From positions 1 to 7,876 of the forward strand of contig JAOARK010000157.1 in assembly GCA_025210575.1 (NCBI GenBank): a stretch of DNA of 7,876 nucleotides. The letters are read 5' to 3'. The notes beneath the pieces are model-generated. The model ran no database searches and was not told where the DNA came from. It was given only the letters and a program-made list of their open reading frames with translations. The DNA is from Schleiferiaceae bacterium. GTDB taxonomy: Bacteria > Bacteroidota > Bacteroidia > Flavobacteriales > Schleiferiaceae. Made by a program: the position numbers and the translations under genes. Below are positions 1-5,723 of the stretch, one piece after another. Every line of letters starts with the position of its first letter. The first letter of the stretch is position 1.

Positions 1-1209
1 ATCAGCAGAAAGTTTTCCTTCTCCAGCGAGAATGGCATCTTTCTTCTTCTCATTTAGATGCTCTTCCAGTCCGTTTACCAAACCGTAGAATGAGAGCTCT
101 GCGGTATTTGGGATAAATGAAACTACGGTATTTTTTGTGTCATAATCAACAGATTTCAACACACGGTTGGTTAGGCTTCTGCCCAACTCCAAACGCTCTT
201 CATAGATATCTTTATCGTTTCCGCGAGAGAAATAAATACGCTCAAACGAGCATGCTTTATTTTCACGTTGTTCGTTGATTTCATGAAGTCCGTAGCTTCC
301 ATCTTTCTTAATGATCAATGCATTTCCACGAGGAATTTCATTGATCGTTTCAATCGGGATATTAAATGCGGTCTGAATTACAGGACGTTCTGAAGCTACA
401 ACCACAACTTCGTCATCTGCATAATAAAATGCGGGTCTAATTCCGTTGGGATCTCTTAAAACAAACGCATCACCATGACCAAACATTCCTGCCATGGCAT
501 AGCCACCATCCCATTTACGAGATGCATTCTTTAATATATCTGGAATGTCTAAGGCATTCGCAATTTTATCTGAAATGTCTTTTTTCTGGTATCCTTCATT
601 CTTGAATTGGGCATACAGCTCTTCATTGGCTTCATCCAAAAAATGGCCGATCTTTTCCATTACGGTAACTGTATCAGCCTTCTCCTTTGGGTGTTGACCT
701 AATTCAACCAATTGATTGAATAACTCATCAACGTTGGTCATATTAAAGTTACCCGCAACAATTAAGTTTCTGGTCTTCCAGTTATTCTGTCTCAAAAAAG
801 GATGGCAAGCTTCAATAGCATTCTTACCGTACGTCCCATATCTTAAATGACCTAGAAACACCTCTCCAGAAAATGGAGTATTATTCTTCAACCAAACAGG
901 ATCGCTCAATTTTTCGGGGTCACCACCCGAGCGCTCCTGAATGCGCATATTGATATGTTGAAAAATGTCTTGAATGGGCTTTGGATCAATAGATCTCTTT
1001 CTGCTGATGTAGCGCTGACCAGGCTCAACATCTAACTTGATGTTTGCAATACCTGCACCGTCTTGACCACGGTTGTGCTGCTTTTCCATTAGCAAATACA
1101 TTTTGCTAAGGCCGTAGAAAGAAGTTCCGTATTTTTCTTGGTAGTACGTTAGTGGTTTACGCAATCTTACCATTGCTATTCCACATTCGTGTTTGATGGG
1201 ATCACTCAT
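1..1209 (-). CDS. purF: Amidophosphoribosyltransferase (glutamine PRPP amidotransferase), C-terminus cut by window edge
   Basis: This enzyme makes 5-phosphoribosylamine from PRPP and glutamine, the first step of de novo purine synthesis in the cytoplasm. The 403 visible codons cover the class II (Ntn) glutaminase domain and the start of the phosphoribosyltransferase domain. Visible motifs are HECGIA with the likely catalytic Cys9, RGQDGAG (47-53), GHLRYGTYG (120-128), GNFNMTN (153-159), DGGYA (234-238), RDPNGIRP (252-259), and FERIYFSRG in the linker. The PRPP loop would lie left of base 1 and cannot be checked. The spacing between motifs is longer than in E. coli-type PurF and fits the roughly 630-residue form I recall from Bacteroidota. 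Cys9 must become N-terminal to act, so residues 1-8 are probably a cleaved propeptide, as known for Bacillus subtilis PurF. The start ATG is the first in frame and follows an SD-like GGAGAG. Confidence 0.93.
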   Translation of the reverse strand, partial: MSDPIKHECGIAMVRLRKPLTYYQEKYGTSFYGLSKMYLLMEKQHNRGQDGAGIANIKLDVEPGQRYISRKRSIDPKPIQDIFQHINMRIQERSGGDPEKLSDPVWLKNNTPFSGEVFLGHLRYGTYGKNAIEACHPFLRQNNWKTRNLIVAGNFNMTNVDELFNQLVELGQHPKEKADTVTVMEKIGHFLDEANEELYAQFKNEGYQKKDISDKIANALDIPDILKNASRKWDGGYAMAGMFGHGDAFVLRDPNGIRPAFYYADDEVVVVASERPVIQTAFNIPIETINEIPRGNALIIKKDGSYGLHEINEQRENKACSFERIYFSRGNDKDIYEERLELGRSLTNRVLKSVDYDTKNTVVSFIPNTAELSFYGLVNGLEEHLNEKKKDAILAGEGKLSAD

Positions 1210-1215
1210 TTGCCG

Positions 1216-1221
1216 CTCTCC
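1216..1221 (-). promoter_or_regulatory. Possible Shine-Dalgarno motif of purF
   Basis: GGAGAG sits six bases before the purF ATG on the minus strand. This is good SD spacing and supports the chosen start. Bacteroidota genes usually lack such motifs, so it may also be chance. Confidence 0.35.
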
Positions 1222-1230
1222 ATGTATTTG

Positions 1231-1244
1231 GCAACTTGCGTTGC
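1231..1244 (-). other. Small hairpin with GNRA-type loop in the purF leader
   Basis: Read on the minus strand, the RNA would be GCAAC-GCAA-GUUGC: a perfect 5-bp stem closed by a GCAA (GNRA) tetraloop. It lies 21 bases upstream of the purF start codon and downstream of the predicted -7 element, so it would be in the 5' UTR. No T-run follows, so it is not a terminator. Any function is inference. Confidence 0.35.
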
Positions 1245-1254
1245 GCGTTATTTT

Positions 1255-1301
1255 GAGCGTGCAAATTTATGAAACTTAAACGGTATAAATGCACTTCGCT
1301 C
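1255..1301. repeat. Imperfect inverted repeat bracketing the purF -7 element
   Basis: On the plus strand GAGC+GTGCA (1255-1263) is the inverse complement of TGCAC (1290-1294) plus GCTC (1298-1301), with three unpaired bases (TTC) in the right arm. The 26-base interval between the arms contains most of the predicted purF -7 element. It could be an operator, or a weak structure after copA, or chance. Confidence 0.25.
1262..1269 (-). promoter_or_regulatory. Predicted -7 promoter element of purF
   Basis: The minus strand reads TAAATTTG, an exact match to the Bacteroidota -7 consensus TAnnTTTG. It lies about 50 bases upstream of the purF ATG, between the copA stop and purF, which is the expected place for a purF promoter. 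I could not find a convincing TTTG/TTG -33 element at the usual 19-21-base spacing, so the call rests on the -7 box and its position. Confidence 0.5.
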
Positions 1302-1312
1302 ATTCCTGTAAT

Positions 1313-3484
1313 TTATAGTGGTTTTGCTTTTAACCACAAACTGTTTAAGACCACTGTTAAAGAGCTAAAAGCCATAGCACCTCCAGCAATCATAGGGTTT
1401 AACAAAAATCCGTTTAAGGGATATAAAACACCAGCTGCAATAGGAATCGCCAGCACATTATAGAAAAATGCCCAAAACAAATTCTGCTTTATGGTAGCTG
1501 AAATCTGAGAAGATAGCTTGATAGCTGTATTAATCTTTGATATGTCTCCATGCAATAAGGTAACATCTGCACTTGCCATTGCGACATCGGTACCTGTACC
1601 CATTGCAATTCCTAAATCTGCCTGACTTAATGCTGGGGCATCGTTTATTCCATCTCCTGCCATGGCAACCGCCTTCCCTTGCTTTTGAAATTCTTTAACC
1701 GCCTCAAGTTTGTCTTTCGGCAACTGGTTTGCCCTAACCTCATCTAATTTTAAGACTTCTGAAACTGACTCAGCACTCCTTTCATTATCACCCGTTAAAA
1801 GGACGACTTGTAACTGCTTCTTTTTAAATTGCTCTATTTGCTCTTTTGCTCCATGTTTAATCTTGTCCTCAAAGCCAACAAGCAAAATTGGGGTGTTTTC
1901 CTTTTTCAATTCAATGATGCTTGCGCCCCTTGTATCTAAACTCTGGAATGCATCGTTATACCATTTCTCCTCAGATCCCAAAGGTTTGGTTGCCAAATAT
2001 TGCACCCCTTCAATAACACCTTCAACTCCTTTTCCAGCTACACTTTTGAAATTAGAAACTTCCAGATCAGTGAATCCTGTAAAATGTTCAACAATGGTTT
2101 TCGCTAAGGGGTGTTCTGAATGTTTCTCTAGACTTTTCAAGGCAGAGAAAGCCATCTTATCATCAACATCTGGAGACACAAAAATTTCGGATACCATAGG
2201 TTTTCCTTCGGTAAGAGTCCCTGTTTTATCTAGTAAAAGAACATTTAGGTGTTGCATCTTCTCTAACGCCTCTGCATCTTTTAGTAGCACACCATTCTTC
2301 GCTCCTTTACCCATACCTACCATGATAGCGGTGGGAGTTGCCAAGCCAAGAGCACAAGGACAGGCAATAATCAATACAGTAATGAAAATGGTAAAGGCGT
2401 TTATTCCATTTGGTTCTGGACCAACAAAGTACCAAATCAGTCCAGAAACCAAAGCGAGTCCTATGACAACAGGCACGAAAATACTTGAGATTCTATCGGC
2501 CAACTTTTGGGCCGGAGCTTTTGAATTCTGGGCTTCATTTACCCATCTGATAATTTGTGCTAACTGTGTTCCTTCTCCAATTTTCTGGGTTCGTACCAAT
2601 GCTGCACCACTTTTGTTTATCGTACCCGCAGCTACTTGATCCCCATTTACTTTTTCAACAGCAACAGGCTCTCCGGTCAGCATGCTTTCATCAACAAATA
2701 ATGCCCCATTCTCAACCAATCCATCTACTGGAATTTTATCTCCAGGAACCACCTTTACGATCTGACCCTCTTGAAGATCTTCAATCGCCACTATTGTCTC
2801 ATTGGCACCTTCCACAACAATGGCCTCATTAGGCTGCAAACCCATCAACTTTTCAATAGCTTCTCCGGTCTTAGCCTTTGCTCTTTCCTCTAAAAAATTA
2901 CCTAGGAGAATCAATGTTATAATCACGACAGCAGATTCGTAATACAGATGTGGCTCTACAAATAAATTCGGAAAAAAGGTATTGAGCAATGAATATAGGA
3001 ATGCCGAGCCCGTGCCCATAGCTATCAGAGTGTCCATATTAAACTGTCTATGCAATAGCTTTTTATAAGCGCTTACATAAAAATGTTGACCACTGAAAAA
3101 AATCACTGGAAAAGACAAAATGAGCATTGCCCAATCTTCATAAGGTTGACCCGGAAAGACCATTGAAAGCAAAAACACCGGAATAGAAAATACCGCAGCA
3201 ATCACCAGTCTTTTTCTATACCAAAGCAGATCTGCCTTTTTCTCTGCCTTTATTTTCTCATAATCGACTTTCTCAGACAGATCATAGCCAATGGCTTGAA
3301 CCATCTTCTGCAATCCTCTAAAATCTTGAAGTTCTTGATCATAAGTAACTTGTGCCTGACCAGATGCATAATTCACCTTTGCATCTGAAACGCCATCGGT
3401 CATCTTTAAGATATTCTCAACACTGTTTGCACAAGCTGCACAGGTCATTCCCTTTACGGGATATGTGTTGACTGTTTGACTCAT
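1313..3484 (-). CDS. copA: Cu(+)-exporting P1B-type ATPase, one N-terminal HMA domain
   Basis: This membrane pump uses ATP to move Cu(I) out of the cytoplasm. The 723-residue protein starts with one heavy-metal-associated (HMA) domain carrying GMTCAAC (Cys15, Cys18). About eight membrane segments follow, near residues 92-110, 118-133, 150-172, 182-197, 333-354, 362-384, 669-689 and 694-715. The actuator TGE is at 270-272, the CPC metal site at 375-377, the phosphorylated Asp419 in DKTGT, the P1B-specific HP at 458-459, TGDN at 564-567 and GDGINDAP at 610-617. YN (675-676) and MAFSS (704-708) in the last two helices mark the Cu(I) subgroup (P1B-1) rather than Zn/Cd pumps. All catalytic residues are intact. 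The start ATG overlaps the stop of the upstream HMA gene (ATGA), suggesting coupled translation. No copper-responsive regulator gene is visible nearby. Confidence 0.96.
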   Translation of the reverse strand: MSQTVNTYPVKGMTCAACANSVENILKMTDGVSDAKVNYASGQAQVTYDQELQDFRGLQKMVQAIGYDLSEKVDYEKIKAEKKADLLWYRKRLVIAAVFSIPVFLLSMVFPGQPYEDWAMLILSFPVIFFSGQHFYVSAYKKLLHRQFNMDTLIAMGTGSAFLYSLLNTFFPNLFVEPHLYYESAVVIITLILLGNFLEERAKAKTGEAIEKLMGLQPNEAIVVEGANETIVAIEDLQEGQIVKVVPGDKIPVDGLVENGALFVDESMLTGEPVAVEKVNGDQVAAGTINKSGAALVRTQKIGEGTQLAQIIRWVNEAQNSKAPAQKLADRISSIFVPVVIGLALVSGLIWYFVGPEPNGINAFTIFITVLIIACPCALGLATPTAIMVGMGKGAKNGVLLKDAEALEKMQHLNVLLLDKTGTLTEGKPMVSEIFVSPDVDDKMAFSALKSLEKHSEHPLAKTIVEHFTGFTDLEVSNFKSVAGKGVEGVIEGVQYLATKPLGSEEKWYNDAFQSLDTRGASIIELKKENTPILLVGFEDKIKHGAKEQIEQFKKKQLQVVLLTGDNERSAESVSEVLKLDEVRANQLPKDKLEAVKEFQKQGKAVAMAGDGINDAPALSQADLGIAMGTGTDVAMASADVTLLHGDISKINTAIKLSSQISATIKQNLFWAFFYNVLAIPIAAGVLYPLNGFLLNPMIAGGAMAFSSLTVVLNSLWLKAKPL

Positions 3485-3687
3485 TCCCTCATTTCATAAC
3501 CCATCATACCCACAACCTCCTGCAATTTTTCGCTGCTTACTTTGGTGTCATCATAATCCACTTTTGCTTCGTTATCCTCTAAGGAAACATCTACCTCATT
3601 AACACCGGGCTGCATCTTTAAAATATTAGTTACGGTAGTGGCGCATCCTCCACAAGTCATTCCTTTTACTTTATATGTAGTTGTCAT
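3481..3687 (-). CDS. copZ: CopZ-like copper chaperone, single HMA domain
   Basis: This 68-residue protein is a single HMA domain with GMTCGGC (metal ligands Cys12 and Cys15) and the pattern of a ferredoxin-like beta-alpha-beta-beta-alpha-beta fold. It has no signal peptide, so it should be cytoplasmic. Such proteins bind Cu(I) and hand it to the N-terminal domain or membrane entry site of CopA. It resembles the HMA of the downstream ATPase closely: both read Y-x-VKGMTC-x-x-CA-x-x-V-x-NILKM with similar spacing to a late GY. Its TGA overlaps the copA ATG by four bases. A role as an alternative mercury-binding MerP-like protein is unlikely, because it lacks a signal peptide and sits beside copA. 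The start is the first ATG, about 15 bases after the expected transcription start. Confidence 0.9.
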   Translation of the reverse strand: MTTTYKVKGMTCGGCATTVTNILKMQPGVNEVDVSLEDNEAKVDYDDTKVSSEKLQEVVGMMGYEMRE

Positions 3688-3709
3688 GAAATTCTCTTTT
3701 TAGTATTTG

Positions 3710-3717
3710 CAAAATTA
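3710..3717 (-). promoter_or_regulatory. Predicted -7 promoter element of copZ-copA
   Basis: The minus strand reads TAATTTTG, matching the Bacteroidota consensus TAnnTTTG exactly. It lies 22 bases from the copZ ATG, giving a short A/T-rich leader. No TTG-type -33 box is found at normal spacing; the -33 region is occupied by the inverted repeat at 3727-3743. That would fit a promoter needing an activator, but this is inference. Confidence 0.55.
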
Positions 3718-3726
3718 ATCCAGCAA

Positions 3727-3743
3727 GTCAAAATCAGCTTGAC
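3727..3743. promoter_or_regulatory. Inverted repeat upstream of copZ-copA, possible operator
   Basis: GTCAA (3727-3731) and TTGAC (3739-3743) form a perfect 5-bp inverted repeat with a 7-base spacer. It starts nine bases upstream of the copZ -7 element and covers the -33 region. The location suits a MerR- or similar-family regulator site, but the bases do not match the CueR or CopY operator patterns I know. A 5-bp palindrome can occur by chance. Confidence 0.3.
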
Positions 3744-3758
3744 GGAAACTCAATTGAA

Positions 3759-3782
3759 CCCTTTTTTGATAAGCCCTTTTTT
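3759..3782. repeat. Short direct repeat upstream of the T9SS cargo gene
   Basis: CCCTTTTTT occurs twice (3759-3767 and 3774-3782), 15 bases apart, just before the plus-strand gene at 3794. No TAnnTTTG element is present on the plus strand in this gap, so the promoter of that gene is not identified. The repeat may be simple low-complexity sequence. Confidence 0.3.
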
Positions 3783-3793
3783 AAATTCACCCA

Positions 3794-4783
3794 ATGAACC
3801 GACTCCTACTGCTCCTATTCCTTTCCTGCTCATTCATCAGTTTTGCTCAACCCTGTGATAGCACACAAATAAGATTAGACACAAATTGGGTAGGACCTGG
3901 GCCTCAAACGGGACAAATAGATTTTACCTGTCTTGACAGCAGTATAACCTTGAATTTTGCAGACCACATCCAATGCTCGTCTGTTAATCCCAATGGCGAC
4001 AATTTTTTTGTGCTTTTACCAAACGGAGACACCATAAATGCCATACAAACTTTAACTGGGCCGAATGGATGCACTAACGATTCTACCATGTCGATATTAG
4101 TGAAATTTGAAAGACCTCTTTCTGACAATGGCATCTATTATTTGGTGGTGCATCCTGACCAATGGGGTCAACCGATTCAAAATGTATGTGGTGCCCAATG
4201 GTGGAGTGATTCTATTATACTCAATGTACAAGGGTGTTATTTAGCCCAGTTTTCATTGGATCAAATCACCCAACCTCAGAATCAGCAGCTCGAACTTCAT
4301 TTCAGCAAAGACACCACTAGCTTCCCTTCTTATCTCTTTGATCAATACAACATATACCGAAAAACACCCCTCGACAACGATTTCATACTCGTTGGCAATG
4401 AAACCCAATTGAACACAACAACTTACCTAGATCAATCTTTACCCACAGGTTTTATTGGATTCGCCCAATACTACATGGCTCTGCAAATCAACCAAACTGA
4501 AGTTGTACTTTCAGATACATTGGCTTACTATTTAGTGCTATCCAGAGAAGAGTTCAACACTCAAAATGAGATCCTCTTTCAAAACCCCTTTGATAATTTT
4601 CTTTCAATTAATAGCCAGCAAGTACATTCCGTCAAGGTGATTGATGTTTCCGGTAGAATGGTATACAAAACCCAAATACAAGTAGGTGAAAACCTATTGA
4701 ACTTAAGTCATTTAAACAATGGCATCTATTTCATGATTGTTGATGAAGATTTGAAACAAACATTCAAAATCCTCAAGAATTAA
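3794..4783 (+). CDS. Secreted protein with Ig-like domain and T9SS type A sorting domain
   Basis: This 329-residue protein is probably exported by Sec and then sent across the outer membrane by the type IX system, ending up cell-surface-bound or released. Residues 1-18 form a signal peptide (NR, Leu-rich core, cleavage after FA). Residues about 50-147 look like the Cys-containing Ig-like domain seen in Bacteroidota surface and gliding-associated proteins (ITLNF, then CSSVNPNGDNF, later GIYYLVV). Residues about 150-250 look fibronectin-III-like (YNIYRK, later YYMAL). Residues 258-329 are the sorting domain: NPFDNFLSI, VIDVSGRMVY, LNNGIYFM and a C-terminal lysine-rich strand. Six cysteines in the mature part (21, 46, 61, 93, 132, 148) could form disulfides. 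No catalytic domain is visible, so the binding partner or role is unknown. The gene is divergent from copZ and overlaps the next gene tail-to-tail. Confidence 0.87.
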   Translation: MNRLLLLLFLSCSFISFAQPCDSTQIRLDTNWVGPGPQTGQIDFTCLDSSITLNFADHIQCSSVNPNGDNFFVLLPNGDTINAIQTLTGPNGCTNDSTMSILVKFERPLSDNGIYYLVVHPDQWGQPIQNVCGAQWWSDSIILNVQGCYLAQFSLDQITQPQNQQLELHFSKDTTSFPSYLFDQYNIYRKTPLDNDFILVGNETQLNTTTYLDQSLPTGFIGFAQYYMALQINQTEVVLSDTLAYYLVLSREEFNTQNEILFQNPFDNFLSINSQQVHSVKVIDVSGRMVYKTQIQVGENLLNLSHLNNGIYFMIVDEDLKQTFKILKN

Positions 4784-5270
4784 GAACCTGCCCCAATTCT
4801 TTAATCAAGCTTTGTAATCGCTCACGATATCTCGTTTCAAAATCATATTTGGCTGGCCCAATAAAAAGCTGAAACCCCCAGTCTTCGTCTAATCTTACGG
4901 ATAGTGATCCGCTTTTATTGAGAAATATTATCCGTGTAGGCAACGCCTCAGTTTCTACTCTCATTAAACCTCGAAATGCTGATTTGCCTCTTTCATTTAA
5001 ATAGCAGATCAACTCACCCTCTTGACCCTCAATCAGCCGGCCATTCTTCAAAAATATCCACTGGGAAATACGCGCATCTAATTCATCAGTCCATGGAATA
5101 TTCAAATCCGCTATAGCAGAAACTTTACCCGACTTAAGACGTCTTACATCGTTCTGCTTTTTCTCTTGTCTTTTGCGCCTTTTGTCGTACCACCAAAAAC
5201 CAATAGCAAATGCAGTGATCACAATTATGACTGCCCCTTGAGAAAGTAATTGTTTCAATCCTTGATCCAC
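4773..5270 (-). CDS. Single-pass membrane protein of unknown function, GTG start
   Basis: I do not recognise this 165-residue protein. Residues about 12-28 form one membrane helix (AVIIVITAFAIGFWW), followed at once by a strongly basic stretch (KRRKRQEKK). By the positive-inside rule, the soluble part should face the cytoplasm. Residues about 50-165 look like a small alpha/beta domain, ending in an amphipathic helix (ETRYRERLQSLIKELG). The start must be GTG at 5270: an in-frame TAA lies nine bases upstream and there is no in-frame ATG before residue 103. It lies 27 bases after the preceding minus-strand gene, so it is probably the last gene of the same operon. Its last 11 bases overlap the end of the convergent T9SS gene. 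No catalytic motif is visible. Confidence 0.75.
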   Translation of the reverse strand: MDQGLKQLLSQGAVIIVITAFAIGFWWYDKRRKRQEKKQNDVRRLKSGKVSAIADLNIPWTDELDARISQWIFLKNGRLIEGQEGELICYLNERGKSAFRGLMRVETEALPTRIIFLNKSGSLSVRLDEDWGFQLFIGPAKYDFETRYRERLQSLIKELGQVLNS

Positions 5271-5297
5271 GCAAGGAAATTAGAAAATTGAAAATAA

Positions 5298-5681
5298 TCA
5301 GTCTTTGTAGCGAATACTAAAATCGAGCCTCCTTGTTTTCGTGTTGAGCACGGCCCTCCATTCATGGTCTTCCTTTTCTCCCGAGTTTAGGTAATAATCC
5401 GTCAAACCTTTTTCAAAATTATTCCTTTCAACATAGTGATCCAGATCTACATCCGAATGCAAGAAAAATGCATTTTGTTTTAGCGATCCATCTTCCGTTA
5501 AATGGCAATGTAAACTATCTAATTTGGGAATATCAATTCCTGTTCGCACTTCTAGATTGTCAATATTAAATCGTTCACAGGTACAAGAATTGTATGCCTG
5601 AACAGAAAGGAGTTTCAAACCTCCCATTCCTAACAATGCTGTTGCCGCTAAAACAGAAACAACGATTAATACTCTTTTCAT
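5298..5681 (-). CDS. Small membrane-anchored or exported protein of unknown function
   Basis: I do not recognise this 127-residue protein. Residues 1-3 (MKR) and a hydrophobic run at about 4-24 form a signal peptide or a membrane anchor; cleavage after VQA (residue 29) is possible but weak. The remainder is polar, with three cysteines (33, 35, 59), the first two in a CTC motif, and an end rich in charge (TKTRRLDFSIRYKD). The soluble part should lie in the periplasm. The frame is open back to an ATG at 5717, adding 12 residues. I prefer 5681 because the longer version places a charged KGKTKT segment before the signal sequence and would run through the hairpin at 5691-5709. It lies between the WG-repeat lipoprotein gene (42 bases upstream) and the 165-residue membrane protein gene, all on one strand. 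Confidence 0.72.
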   Translation of the reverse strand: MKRVLIVVSVLAATALLGMGGLKLLSVQAYNSCTCERFNIDNLEVRTGIDIPKLDSLHCHLTEDGSLKQNAFFLHSDVDLDHYVERNNFEKGLTDYYLNSGEKEDHEWRAVLNTKTRRLDFSIRYKD

Positions 5682-5690
5682 AGTTTTAGT

Positions 5691-5709
5691 TTTTCCCTTA
5701 ACGGGAAAA
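5691..5709. other. Perfect 7-bp inverted repeat between two operon genes
   Basis: TTTTCCC (5691-5697) and GGGAAAA (5703-5709) form a perfect 7-bp stem with a 5-base loop. It lies between the stop of the lipoprotein gene and the likely start of the small protein gene. No T-run follows the stem on either strand, so it is not a classical Rho-independent terminator. It could act as an mRNA 3'-end stabiliser or partial attenuator, or be a protein site; this is inference. Confidence 0.5.
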
Positions 5710-5723
5710 TCTAACAATTCGCA

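Noticed and set aside
1206..1223. Five-codon frame overlapping the purF start as a real leader peptide
   Set aside because: It is too short to call a gene; ATG...TGA by chance is likely. It is kept only as a remark in the purF leader finding.
1270..1312. Rho-independent terminator after copA
   Set aside because: No G/C-rich stem followed by a T-run is present on the minus strand; the imperfect 1255-1301 repeat has a long loop and no T-run.
1710..2639. A 309-codon open frame on the plus strand, antisense to copA
   Set aside because: It lies wholly opposite copA, whose catalytic motifs are intact. Its translation is Ser/Cys/Phe-rich low-information sequence with no domain, as expected of a shadow frame.
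3794..3847. Lipoprotein signal at Cys12 (FLSC) of the T9SS cargo protein
   Set aside because: The hydrophobic core before Cys12 is short and continues past it, the lipobox is poor, and a signal peptidase I site after FA (residue 18) fits the sorting-domain cargo better.
3904..4134. A 76-codon minus-strand frame opposite the T9SS gene
   Set aside because: It is fully inside the T9SS cargo gene, which has a clear signal peptide and sorting domain; the antisense translation shows no signal or motif.
5710..5723. Internal promoter for the small protein gene (TAGATTTT on the minus strand, near 5706-5713)
   Set aside because: It departs from TAnnTTTG at the key final G, overlaps the hairpin and has no -33 element; co-transcription with the upstream gene is simpler.
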